From Oscillospiraceae bacterium (lineage in GTDB: Bacteria > Bacillota_A > Clostridia > Oscillospirales > CAG-272), in assembly GCA_015063335.1 (NCBI GenBank), contig SVUH01000018.1, forward strand, positions 1 through 32,049: a stretch of DNA of 32,049 bases. The letters run 5' to 3'. How positions within the stretch are numbered: the first letter of the stretch is position 1; the number at the start of each line of letters is the position of its first letter. Positions 21,482 to 29,475 of the stretch are shown here, piece after piece. The notes beneath the pieces are model-generated. The model was not told where the DNA came from, did no database searches, and saw only the letters and a program-made list of their open reading frames with translations. A program made the position numbers and the translations under genes.

Positions 21482-23797
21482 TTATTTGCCGCGTCTGCGA
21501 CGGTAGTACATTATTCCGCCTGCCGTCATAATTGCAAGAGCCACTACGTCTATCGTCACGGAAATGACGATAGCGGTCATTGACGAGATGACTGCCGAGG
21601 ACGGAACGTAAAGTCTTGCGGGAGGTGTGGGCGCTGCGCTTTCATACTTAATAGTTACCCAATTAAGCGCGTAAGCTACGAAATAGTACACGTCCGACGA
21701 GACGTCATTGATCGCTTTTCCAGCGGTAAACCAAGCTATCTTTGCTCCGCTTGGCGCTTCGACCGCGCGCGCTACGGTATAGCTTGCCTCTCCCTCACCC
21801 GCGGGAGTTGTCAAAAGCGGAATATCTGTAATAAACTCCGATGCGGTAGCCGTGCTCTGGTCAAACACAATTGGGTTTGCTCCCTTTAACGTCGACTCAA
21901 AGCCGCTGATCGAGGAGAGCAGATAAAACACGTCGTTATCGCTGTTTATAACGGGAACAAATTCATCGGTCATGCTCGTGACCTCGGTGTTTTCTCCGCC
22001 TTCATTCTCTGTCGTTTCGGTAACGCTCACCTCTACGGTCTTGTTCTCAGCTGAGAGTCCGTAAGCCGCAAGAACGGCGCAAAGATTAGGCATGGAAAGG
22101 TTATCGGGAGTTGTGATAAAGGTAAGCTGTCCGCCTCTTTCAAGGTATGCGAGAAGCATATCGCGCTCGTCCTCGCTTATATCGCTCGTAGGCATGTTTA
22201 TAAGTATTGCCGCCACGTCCTCGGGGATCTCTCCCGTATTAGGCAAAGCCGCTATTCCCGCAAAGGGATTAGCCGCGCTGTCAAGACGCAGCTCACCGTG
22301 TCCTTCAAGGTAATACCACGTGGGTATTACGTCTGCCGTCAGATAATCTATGACCTCACAGATAACGCTGTCACCGTTAAAATACGTTTCCGTACCAAGC
22401 TCAAACTTCATCAGCGTTTCCTCGTCGTTGCTATAATTAACTGCTACCTGATAAGTATACGTGCTGTACTCCTCGTAGGTGCATTCAGAAATATTAAACG
22501 TTGGATTTGCGTATTTACAGAGGTTATAATAGCTTACGTACTGCGCACTCTCGCCGCACTCTATAAGCAAGCTGTTTGAGGAAACCGATTCATATGCAAG
22601 CTCGTTTTCGGCGTAAAACGCGGGATCGCTTGAATAGTATATCTTTTCAAGACTGATGTGGGGACTGCAAGCCGCTATTTTTTTAAGGTACAATTCGTAA
22701 TTTTCAATTTTCGTGGACTCCAAGAGATATATCGTAACGTCCTTATCGACAGTCTCAAGATAAGCCTTAGCTTCCCCCGAAACGGTGCTTCTCTTTGATC
22801 CCGAAATATCGTAGGAGAGCGCTGTATCGGGCGCTATTGACGCCGCGACCGTCACACCGAGTGACAGGGCAACGAGCAGCACTGCCAAGAAAAGGGATGT
22901 CGTCCTCTTTATACTTATAGGCATGGGGCTTACTCGCTTTTCGTATGAGCGCTCGTGCGCGCTCCACGTAAGGAAAACGAACAGCACCGCCACAACTATA
23001 TAAAACAATATTCCCTCTATTTCAAATATGCCGTACAAAAAGGTCTCGATATGACAAAAGATGGATATAGAGCGAATAAATGCTTCAAAAAGGCCCAAAA
23101 ATTTATCCGTAAAAATAAAGTAGCATGCAACCATTACCGCCTCTGCGACGGCAGCTACGGCAACGGAAAGCACAAGTCGGCGGCTGACATACCAAAGGAG
23201 CGCTCCCACTGCGAGAATAAATATCAAGAATGCGATCAAGGATGCAAGCGGAGTCGTAGGAACAAGGAACGTCAGAGTTCCCGAGAAGAACCACAATAGT
23301 CCTACCGCATAGCACCATATTCCCGCGCGCAGGCGGCTTTTTGAAATTCTTGCTATAAAGAAGCAAACAGCGAGCCATGCCGCCTCAAAAAGCACGAGCG
23401 AGAGAAAGGACACGTACGACTGTGCATGATCCTGAAGTCCGAACATTCCCGAAAGGAGCGGAAAGAGCGCCGTGAGTGCGGTAGGTATCATAACTATCGC
23501 GAGAGCGGCAAAATACTTACCGAGGATCACTCCGCGAGTGCTTGTGGGAACTATATCGTATTGCGAGTCGGTATTTCCCCTCTTTTTGTCCGCGAATGCG
23601 CCGAGAGCAACGACGGGGATTATAAGCGCCATGACTACGGAGAACATAGAATACGTGGAATTGACCGTTTCAACTGCGTAAGTAAGATTATAAAGCGAGA
23701 AAATTATTGACGAGGCAATAAGCGCAGCACCTATCGCTATATATCCGTAAAGTCGGGAGAAAGCTGATCTGAATTCTCTTTTAAATACCGCTATCAT
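21482..23797 (-). CDS. GldF-GldG fused ABC-2 type transporter subunit
   Basis: The 771-residue membrane protein starts with an ABC-2 permease region (about residues 15-290, six or more helices; note FADKKRGNTDSQYDIVPTS after helix two, a common feature of these permeases). It then has one helix near 298-320 and a long extracytoplasmic part (about 325-735) like the ABC_transp_aux/GldG domain (TWYYLEGHGE, ILINMPTSDISEDERDMLLAYLERGGQLTFIT in pieces). A final helix and a basic tail RRRRGK close it. In Bacteroidetes GldF and GldG are separate gliding-motility proteins; fused copies occur in non-gliding Clostridia and their substrate is unknown. Its start overlaps the ATPase stop (ATGA) after GGAGG. 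Confidence 0.85.
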   Translation of the reverse strand: MIAVFKREFRSAFSRLYGYIAIGAALIASSIIFSLYNLTYAVETVNSTYSMFSVVMALIIPVVALGAFADKKRGNTDSQYDIVPTSTRGVILGKYFAALAIVMIPTALTALFPLLSGMFGLQDHAQSYVSFLSLVLFEAAWLAVCFFIARISKSRLRAGIWCYAVGLLWFFSGTLTFLVPTTPLASLIAFLIFILAVGALLWYVSRRLVLSVAVAAVAEAVMVACYFIFTDKFLGLFEAFIRSISIFCHIETFLYGIFEIEGILFYIVVAVLFVFLTWSAHERSYEKRVSPMPISIKRTTSLFLAVLLVALSLGVTVAASIAPDTALSYDISGSKRSTVSGEAKAYLETVDKDVTIYLLESTKIENYELYLKKIAACSPHISLEKIYYSSDPAFYAENELAYESVSSNSLLIECGESAQYVSYYNLCKYANPTFNISECTYEEYSTYTYQVAVNYSNDEETLMKFELGTETYFNGDSVICEVIDYLTADVIPTWYYLEGHGELRLDSAANPFAGIAALPNTGEIPEDVAAILINMPTSDISEDERDMLLAYLERGGQLTFITTPDNLSMPNLCAVLAAYGLSAENKTVEVSVTETTENEGGENTEVTSMTDEFVPVINSDNDVFYLLSSISGFESTLKGANPIVFDQSTATASEFITDIPLLTTPAGEGEASYTVARAVEAPSGAKIAWFTAGKAINDVSSDVYYFVAYALNWVTIKYESAAPTPPARLYVPSSAVISSMTAIVISVTIDVVALAIMTAGGIMYYRRRRGK

Positions 23798-24801
23798 CTT
23801 TTGTTCCTCCGTGCAAGCTTCTTTCCTTTGCGGACGCTCGAATCGTTCTCTGTCTTCTCCATTCTCTTTACGTCTGCTAAGGTGAGCGAATAATATACGT
23901 CGTCAATAGTAAGCTTGACCTCTTTATAGGAAAGCATTTGAGAGTTCACTGCATTCAAAGCATTAAATACGTTGTCCTTAATAAATGCATCGGGATAGTG
24001 CTCGATCACGAGCGTGCTTACCTTATTGGCGCTCGTTGACGTCACCTTAACTCCTATCACGTTTTGAACACCCTTGATAGCTTCGATTATTTTATCCGTT
24101 TCTCCCCTTGCGTTTATGTGCATCTCACGGGTAGCATTAATTTTCTTTTCAATTTCCGCAATATTTCCCTCAATTGCTATTGCTCCGCCGCTAACGACAG
24201 CCATCTGCTCGCAAAGCTCCTTGATCTCTGCGGGCTTGTGCGAAAGCAGAATGAGAGTCTTTCTCTTTCCAAGCATTTTTAGAAGCTCAAGAATATCGGC
24301 AGCAGTCTTTCCGTCAAGTCCCGAAAACGCATCGTCAACAACAATGCAATCGGGGTTCCCGATAAGAGCTGCGGCAATAGAAAGACGGCATCTCTGTGCC
24401 TTGCCGAGTGAGAAAAAGGGACGGTTTGCGTCCTCGTCCAAGCCCAAAAGCTCGAGCGCTTCACTTACCTGTCGGTATTTTTTATCCGCGGCAACCTCCA
24501 AGGCATCTGCTACAAAATCAAGATACTCGTAAGGCGTCGTCATTCCGTCAATATTCAATTCACGCGGCACAAGTCGGATCTTCTTTCTCGCCTTTAATGC
24601 CTGACGTGTGACCGCCTCTCCGTTTATAAGAACGTCGCCCGATTCCTTATCGGCACAGCCGCATATAACGTGCGCTATTGCCGTTCTGTCCGCAGAATGA
24701 GCGCACAAAACTCCAAATATGCCTTTTTCACTCACCGTCAGCGAAAGTCCTTTAACAAAGCCGTCACGGTATTCGGCAACGAGGTCTTTAATTTCTAACA
24801 A
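23794..24801 (-). CDS. ABC ATPase-like protein with degenerate nucleotide-binding motifs
   Basis: Partner of the GldF/G-like permease; 335 residues. The fold is recognisable: LEIKDLVAEY at the start, a signature motif SLGKAQR (131-137, like the SKGMKQR of ABC-2 exporters), the D loop SGLD (160-163) and a switch histidine H188 (LLSHKP). But the P-loop, normally GPNGAGKST, reads CAHSADRTA (33-41), losing all glycines and the lysine. The Q loop has PRE where P-E-Q is usual, and Walker B is IVVDDAF (153-159) with Asp for the catalytic Glu. It may be a non-hydrolysing structural or regulatory subunit. After the ABC domain is a 110-residue extension ending in a basic tail. I use the TTG at 24801, eight bases after GGAGG; the GTG at 24816 overlaps that site. 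Confidence 0.82.
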   Translation of the reverse strand: MLEIKDLVAEYRDGFVKGLSLTVSEKGIFGVLCAHSADRTAIAHVICGCADKESGDVLINGEAVTRQALKARKKIRLVPRELNIDGMTTPYEYLDFVADALEVAADKKYRQVSEALELLGLDEDANRPFFSLGKAQRCRLSIAAALIGNPDCIVVDDAFSGLDGKTAADILELLKMLGKRKTLILLSHKPAEIKELCEQMAVVSGGAIAIEGNIAEIEKKINATREMHINARGETDKIIEAIKGVQNVIGVKVTSTSANKVSTLVIEHYPDAFIKDNVFNALNAVNSQMLSYKEVKLTIDDVYYSLTLADVKRMEKTENDSSVRKGKKLARRNKR

Positions 24802-24932
24802 AGTATATACCTCCACGCTTTAATATGACTATATAATACTACACTTCTGTGTCCTCATTTTGAATATTTTTTGACGTTAATATGATATTTTTATTTTTAA
24901 GTGAAAAATATGCTACTTATTGGCAGTTTTGA

Positions 24933-24961
24933 TTGACAAAGCACAATAATTGTGTTATAAT
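24933..24961 (+). promoter_or_regulatory. sigma-A promoter of hisS with palindromic spacer
   Basis: TTGACA (24933-24938) and TATAAT (24956-24961) are exactly 17 bases apart. The spacer contains a perfect 13-base palindrome, CACAATAATTGTG (24942-24954), which could be an operator. The leader is only about 30 bases, so no T-box is present. The remainder of the gap 24817-24932 is AT rich; I see no clear promoter for the ABC genes there. Confidence 0.88.
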
Positions 24962-25000
24962 AAAATTTGAATGTAAATGTCTTTTTGAAAGGATTTTATT

Positions 25001-26302
25001 ATGTGCGCTCAACTTTTATCAACACAACCCTACAAAGGAACCCGTGACTTTTATCCCGACGATATGCGTCTGCGCAATTGGTTCTTCGGAAAAATCCGTA
25101 ACTCTCTTGCTCTTGCCGCATTTGAAGAATATAACGGCCCTATGCTCGAATCTCTTGAAATGTATATTGCAAAGAGCGGCGAGGAGATCGCAAACGAGCA
25201 GACCTACAACTTTACCGACAGAGGCGGAAGAAGACTTGCTGTTCGCCCCGAAATGACTCCTACCGTAGCACGTCTTGTTGCAGGCAAGATAGGCGAGCTT
25301 AACTTCCCCCTTAAGTGGTTCTCTATTCCCAATCTTTATCGCTACGAGCGTCCCCAGCGCGGACGTCTTCGCGAGCACTGGCAGGTAAACGTTGATATCT
25401 TCGGCTGTGACGGATACGAGGCAGACCTTGAGGTCATCTCCACCGCTATTATGCTTTTGCGCGGATTTGACGCTGACGAGTCCATGTTCAAGGTACACAT
25501 CAACAACCGCCGTTTCTTTAACGACGTTATCGCGGCGATCGCGGGAACGGACGCAGAGGGTGCAAGACGTGTTTCCAAGGTCGTTGACCGCAAGAACAAG
25601 GTCACCCGCGAGGCTTACGAAAAGGATATGGCGGAGCTTGGTATTACTGCGGATAAAATAGCTAAGATCGACGCATTATATAACATGAGCGTTGAGGAAG
25701 CGGCAGCGCTCTGCCCCGAGTCGCGTGGCGCTTGCGAGCTTATCGAGCTTTTCTCCGCTCTCAAGGCAGCAAATCTTGACAAGTACTGCGTATTCGACTT
25801 TGGAATAATCCGCGGACTTGACTACTATACGGGTACTGTCTTTGAGGTATTCGACGAAGCTCCCGAAAACAACCGTGCTATGTTCGGTGGCGGACGCTAT
25901 GACAACCTTGTAGGTCTTTTTGTTAAGAATACAAACGTTTCGGGTGTTGGCTTTGGCTTTGGCGACGTTACTCTTGAAAACTTCCTTGTAACTCACAAGC
26001 TTATTCCCGATATTTACAATCAAGGTACAAAGGTTCTCGTTACTCGCTTTGACGACGTTCCCTATGAGAAATACATCGAGATCACGGACAAGCTCCGCTC
26101 CTGCGGCATAGTTTCCTCAATGTATATTGGCTCTAAAAAGTTCGGCAAGCAGATCGACTATGCCGTTAAGGGACACTACTCTCACGTTCTTATAATGGGC
26201 GGCAGTGAGCTTGAGGCGGGAATCGTTAAGATAAAGGATCTCGCTACAAGAGAGGAATCGACCGTCGGCATTTCCGATCTCGGAGAATTTTTCAGCAAAT
26301 AA
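25001..26302 (+). CDS. hisS: histidyl-tRNA synthetase
   Basis: Class II synthetase charging tRNA-His. The 433-residue protein has motif 1 region YKGTRDFYPDD, motif 2 NLYRYERPQRGRLREHWQ, the two histidine-specific motifs RGLDYYTGTVFE and GGGRYDNL, and a C-terminal anticodon-binding domain. The sequence around motifs 1 and 2 (RNWFFGKIRN, LREHWQVNVDIFG) differs from the B. subtilis or E. coli type and recalls a divergent HisRS group found in some other phyla, so it may have been acquired by transfer; this is an impression from memory. It is not a HisZ regulatory paralogue since both histidine motifs are intact. AAAGGA precedes the start. aspS, its usual Bacillota neighbour, is absent. Confidence 0.93.
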   Translation: MCAQLLSTQPYKGTRDFYPDDMRLRNWFFGKIRNSLALAAFEEYNGPMLESLEMYIAKSGEEIANEQTYNFTDRGGRRLAVRPEMTPTVARLVAGKIGELNFPLKWFSIPNLYRYERPQRGRLREHWQVNVDIFGCDGYEADLEVISTAIMLLRGFDADESMFKVHINNRRFFNDVIAAIAGTDAEGARRVSKVVDRKNKVTREAYEKDMAELGITADKIAKIDALYNMSVEEAAALCPESRGACELIELFSALKAANLDKYCVFDFGIIRGLDYYTGTVFEVFDEAPENNRAMFGGGRYDNLVGLFVKNTNVSGVGFGFGDVTLENFLVTHKLIPDIYNQGTKVLVTRFDDVPYEKYIEITDKLRSCGIVSSMYIGSKKFGKQIDYAVKGHYSHVLIMGGSELEAGIVKIKDLATREESTVGISDLGEFFSK

Positions 26303-26314
26303 TCGAGGACTATT

Positions 26315-26854
26315 ATGATATACATGTTTATTGCGGAGGGCTTTGAGGAGATCGAGGCGCTCTGTCCGCTCGATCTTATGCGCAGAGCGGGACTCACGGT
26401 AAAGACCGTCGGTGTAGGCGGAGCTTCCGTTACGGGTGCTCACGGCATCACCGTAAACACCGATCTTACCGACAAGGACACGCTTGACGAAAACGCCGAG
26501 ATGATATTTCTCCCCGGAGGTATGCCCGGCACGCTCAATCTTGCGGCAAGTGAGGTTGTTAAAAAAGCAATACTTGACGCACACAAGAATGGCTCTTATA
26601 TTGCCGCTATATGTGCTGCTCCCTCTATTCTCGGAGACATGGGCTTGCTCCATGGCAAGACTGCCGTATGCTATCCCGGATTTGAAGAAAGGCTGACGGG
26701 CGCTACCGTTTCTTACGACAAGGTAGTGCTTGACGGAAAAATCCTCACGGCGCGCGGTATGGGCGCGGCACTTGATATGGGGCTTAAGATAGTTGAGATT
26801 TTCTGCGGTAAGACTGCCGCTGACGACCTTCGCCATGCTGTCATTGCAGACTGA
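26315..26854 (+). CDS. DJ-1/PfpI family protein
   Basis: The 179-residue protein has the flavodoxin-like DJ-1 fold: an N-terminal FIAEGFEEIEA with the conserved glutamate, the FLPGGMPGT loop (65-73) and the nucleophile elbow AAICAAPS with C100. It ends in the family-typical GMGAALDMGLKIVE. Members include deglycase/chaperone candidates and the ThiJ-like proteins of Clostridia; the specific activity cannot be told from sequence. It starts 12 bases after hisS and its end overlaps the cyclo-ligase gene, so it is part of the hisS transcript. Confidence 0.93.
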   Translation: MIYMFIAEGFEEIEALCPLDLMRRAGLTVKTVGVGGASVTGAHGITVNTDLTDKDTLDENAEMIFLPGGMPGTLNLAASEVVKKAILDAHKNGSYIAAICAAPSILGDMGLLHGKTAVCYPGFEERLTGATVSYDKVVLDGKILTARGMGAALDMGLKIVEIFCGKTAADDLRHAVIAD

Positions 26855-27476
26855 TAACAAGGCAGAGGCACGACGCGTGCTTCTTGAACGGAGAAAGCAA
26901 ACAAGCGCGTGCGAGCACGCCGCGAAAAGCGAGCAAACATGCGATGTTGCGGAAAAGCTTATTGACGAAATAGGCGCGAGAACTGTTCTTTCGTTCTTCC
27001 CCGTTCGCGGCGAGCCCGATATCCTTCCGCTTGCAAAACGGCTTTTGGAAAAAGGAATTACGGTTGCTTTTCCGATTTCTCACAAAGAGGACGTGCGACT
27101 TGAGTTTCGTGCGATAAGCGCACTTGATGACTTAAAGCTCGGCACGTATAAAATATGTGAGCCCATCGAAAGCACTCAAACGCTTTCGGTATTTGAGAAC
27201 GACACCGTTTGTCTTGTACCTGCTTTGTCCTTTGACATGCGCGGCATGAGACTCGGCTACGGAATGGGATACTACGACAGATTTCTGCAAGGCTTCTGCG
27301 GCATTTCCGTAGGAATTGCCTTTTCGGATTTTTTAGTCGAGGATCTTCCCGCTGAGGACACGGATATCCCCGTTACAAAAATAATTACGGAAGGAGGGGT
27401 GGTTGTACCCGATGAACTTCGATTCAAAAAAGAAAACGCCGTCGGGCACCAAAGCGCCCCGACCTCAAAGGAATAA
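26835..27476 (+). CDS. 5-formyltetrahydrofolate cyclo-ligase
   Basis: Converts 5-formyl-THF to 5,10-methenyl-THF with ATP, the only known enzyme acting on that storage folate. The 213-residue form has the N-terminal KAEARRVLLERRKQ, the VLSFFPVRGEPD strand region and the diagnostic nucleotide-binding loop RLGYGMGYYDRF (139-150; GYGGGYYDR in most). I use the ATG at 26835, overlapping the DJ-1 gene by 20 bases; no clear ribosome binding site is present, and a TTG at 26844 is an alternative. The open frame extends farther upstream but without family similarity. The 3' end overlaps the CPBP protease gene by 74 bases. It links this operon to folT-folC. Confidence 0.92.
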   Translation: MLSLQTDNKAEARRVLLERRKQTSACEHAAKSEQTCDVAEKLIDEIGARTVLSFFPVRGEPDILPLAKRLLEKGITVAFPISHKEDVRLEFRAISALDDLKLGTYKICEPIESTQTLSVFENDTVCLVPALSFDMRGMRLGYGMGYYDRFLQGFCGISVGIAFSDFLVEDLPAEDTDIPVTKIITEGGVVVPDELRFKKENAVGHQSAPTSKE

Positions 27477-28422
27477 AGAAAAGAAAAAAGAAAAGAAAAA
27501 GGGCGACGCCATCGTGCTTCAGCCTACCGTAGTAGTGCTTGCAACGTATATTCTTTTGCTCCTCTCTAAGGTCATTGATATGACGCTTCTCAACAGAGAG
27601 AACGAGTATTTCAGCGTCGTTATTCTTCAAATGATGATATTCCTGCTCCCCGGTGCTATATGGGCGCGCCTTTGGGGCGACGGATACATCAAGCGTCTGA
27701 GAATTAATGCTTTTCGTCCGGGTGCAATCCCCTTGATAATCGCCGCCGCATTTATGATGATCTCGGGCGGACTGCTTATCAGCGTGCTTTTCGGCGGGCT
27801 TGACAGTCTTTCAAATAGCTTTACTCTTTACGATACGTTCGTTTCCAAGGATAACGGCACCGTTCCAACAAAGCTCTATCTTATTTTAGCATACGCAATT
27901 ATTCCCGCTATCTGCGAGGAGTTTGTTTTCCGCGGAATACTTTGCCATGAATACGAGCGCGGCGGAGTTATGCGAGCTATAATCTTCTCCTCTCTTTTCT
28001 TCGGAATGCTTCATTTCGATATAGTAAATCTTCCCGTTTATATTTTTGCGGGATCAGTACTCGCGATGACGCTCTATGCGACTCGCTCACTGTTCGGCCC
28101 TATGATAGTCCACTTCCTTTACAATCTGTTCGGACTTTTCGGTCAGCCATATATGAGCTCGCTCTATAACCTTACGGGCAGTACGAAATTTTTTGTATTC
28201 TTAGTTACCACGGTATTTCTCATTTCAGCCGCAATCTTCTGCAAGGAAGCGGCAAGGCTCTACAAGTCTTACCTTTACCGCGGACTTAATGCCGACTACC
28301 GAAAGCCCGTGATCAAGGATTCCGCAGAATTCCGCGACTCCTATCTCGACGTTGTTAAATCCCCCTCCGCTATTGCCTGCGCTGCGCTCTACATAATCGC
28401 TCTTATAATTTCGTGGTTATGA
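27403..28422 (+). CDS. CPBP family intramembrane glutamic endopeptidase
   Basis: The 339-residue membrane protein has an N-terminal, very lysine-rich cytoplasmic tail (residues 9-34), then about eight membrane helices. The CAAX/CPBP motifs are all present: EEFVFRG (172-178), FFGMLH (199-204) and HFLYN (237-241). The family includes bacteriocin self-immunity proteins and regulators of membrane signalling, and is related to eukaryotic Rce1. A TTG at 27403 lies five bases after GGAGG; the ATG three codons on (27412) would have a 14-base spacer, so I prefer TTG. It overlaps the upstream gene by 74 bases, which is unusually long. Poly-A in the lysine tail was checked for frame; the frame stays open. 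Confidence 0.9.
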   Translation: MYPMNFDSKKKTPSGTKAPRPQRNKEKKKEKKKGDAIVLQPTVVVLATYILLLLSKVIDMTLLNRENEYFSVVILQMMIFLLPGAIWARLWGDGYIKRLRINAFRPGAIPLIIAAAFMMISGGLLISVLFGGLDSLSNSFTLYDTFVSKDNGTVPTKLYLILAYAIIPAICEEFVFRGILCHEYERGGVMRAIIFSSLFFGMLHFDIVNLPVYIFAGSVLAMTLYATRSLFGPMIVHFLYNLFGLFGQPYMSSLYNLTGSTKFFVFLVTTVFLISAAIFCKEAARLYKSYLYRGLNADYRKPVIKDSAEFRDSYLDVVKSPSAIACAALYIIALIISWL

Positions 28423-28440
28423 CTTTTCGGAGGTTTTCTC

Positions 28441-28791
28441 ATGCACGATAAACACACAAAAAAAGGCGCGATCGCTATAAGTCGCGCCTTTTCTATATTG
28501 TTGCCGCTCTGTCTTTTTTCAATTCTGCTTGCGGGAATTATTATTTCTTTAGCAAACGACGTCTACGCATTCGTAAAGCCCAACACCGATATTTCCGTCA
28601 CGGTTTCCTCTCCCATATCCGACACCGAGCTTTCAAAGCTATTGCAAAAAAACGGAGTAATTAAAAACCCCACAGTTTTTAAGCTATATCTGCGCTCAAA
28701 GGGGCTTTCCCCAAGAGCTTCGGAAATAATGGGCGAATGGGTGCTTAACAGCAATATGAGCTACCGAGAGATAGTTTCGGAAATTTTTTGA
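28441..28791 (+). CDS. small MltG-like membrane protein lacking the catalytic domain
   Basis: The 116-residue protein has one membrane helix (about 17-43) and an extracytoplasmic region (47-116) that resembles the LysM-like substrate-recognition part of MltG/YceG endolytic transglycosylases. Compare SDTELSKLLQKNGVIKNP, VFKLYLRSKG and the closing SNMSYREIVSEI, where MltG has a similar run up to its catalytic domain. That lytic domain, about 200 residues more, is missing and nothing downstream restores it. GGAGG lies eight bases before the start. It may be an accessory protein acting with a full MltG or an unrelated cell-wall binder. Note the terminator-like hairpin in codons 7-18. Confidence 0.7.
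   Translation: MHDKHTKKGAIAISRAFSILLPLCLFSILLAGIIISLANDVYAFVKPNTDISVTVSSPISDTELSKLLQKNGVIKNPTVFKLYLRSKGLSPRASEIMGEWVLNSNMSYREIVSEIF
28461..28492 (+). terminator. intrinsic-terminator-like hairpin inside the MltG-like coding region
   Basis: AAAAGGCGCGA (28461-28471) pairs without mismatch with TCGCGCCTTTT (28482-28492) around a ten-base loop, followed by CTATATT. In form it is an ordinary terminator for the CPBP gene, which ends 39 bases earlier. Yet it lies wholly within codons 7-18 of the next gene, which has a strong ribosome binding site. A ribosome starting on that gene would keep it from folding. Confidence 0.7.
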
Positions 28792-28867
28792 ATTATTTAT
28801 TTTGGTTGAATAAAATGCACATATCCGAGGAATACTTAATTATCAAGTATTTTTAAGGAGCATTTTT

Positions 28868-29470
28868 ATGAATAAAGGTATTACTGTCTTCGTTTGCATC
28901 TGCGCGCTTATTTTAGTCATAGGTCTTTTCCCAGTCCACGGCGAGGCGGAAATTTACGAGGATATTTTGAGGCTTCACGTGGTCGCTAATTCGGATAGCG
29001 ATGAGGATCAGGCGCTGAAGCTTGCAGTGCGTGACAAAATAATTTTAATGAGCTCACAGCTTGGCGATGGGGCTCATAGCATTGAGGACGCGGAAAGCAT
29101 CATTTCCGCTAATATTGACGCCATACGCGAGTGTGCTCAAGCGGAGGTGTATGCGAATGGGTATGACTATCCCGTCGAGGTACGGCTCGTCCGTGAGGAA
29201 TATCCTACAAAAACCTACGCTTCTCTTTGCTTTCCCTCGGGAGAATATCTGTCCTTACAGGTTTTGATCGGCGAGGCGGCGGGACAAAATTGGTGGTGCG
29301 TGCTGTTCCCTCCTCTTTGCCTTGACGCGGCAAGCAGCACAAATGACGATGCATTTATTTCCGTAGGTCTTACCCCCGATCAATACAAAATAATAACCAA
29401 CACCGACGAGCCCGTTTACGAAGCGCGCTTTAAGCTGCTTGAGGTAATTGAGGGGACTATTAATAAATAA
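28868..29470 (+). CDS. spoIIR: stage II sporulation protein R
   Basis: SpoIIR is secreted from the forespore and triggers SpoIIGA to activate pro-sigma E in the mother cell. The 200-residue protein has an N-terminal signal or anchor (about 4-22), then the family start EDILRLHVVANSDSDEDQALKLAVRD and the later LGDGAHSIEDAE, YPTKTYASLCFPSGEYLSLQVLIG and GQNWWCVLFPPLC (given in pieces). All fit the family; length is normal. AAGGAG lies seven bases before the start. A possible sigma F -10 (GGAATACTT, 28829-28837) with GAATA 16 bases upstream exists but is weak; an AT-rich hairpin (28831-28851) lies just before the ribosome binding site. It is followed at once by a structured repeat. Confidence 0.95.
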   Translation: MNKGITVFVCICALILVIGLFPVHGEAEIYEDILRLHVVANSDSDEDQALKLAVRDKIILMSSQLGDGAHSIEDAESIISANIDAIRECAQAEVYANGYDYPVEVRLVREEYPTKTYASLCFPSGEYLSLQVLIGEAAGQNWWCVLFPPLCLDAASSTNDDAFISVGLTPDQYKIITNTDEPVYEARFKLLEVIEGTINK

Positions 29471-29475
29471 AAAAA

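Noticed and set aside
24942..24954. Rex-type redox operator in hisS promoter
   Set aside because: Rex sites are longer (TTGTGAA-N4-TTCACAA); the arms here do not fit. Kept only as an unassigned palindrome.
26117..26860. Open frame of 247 codons opposite hisS and the DJ-1 gene
   Set aside because: Spans two confirmed genes on the other strand and shows no motif or initiation signal.
27470..27505. Frameshift in the poly-A rich lysine tail of the CPBP gene
   Set aside because: The frame stays open on both sides and the downstream motifs are in frame with the chosen start.
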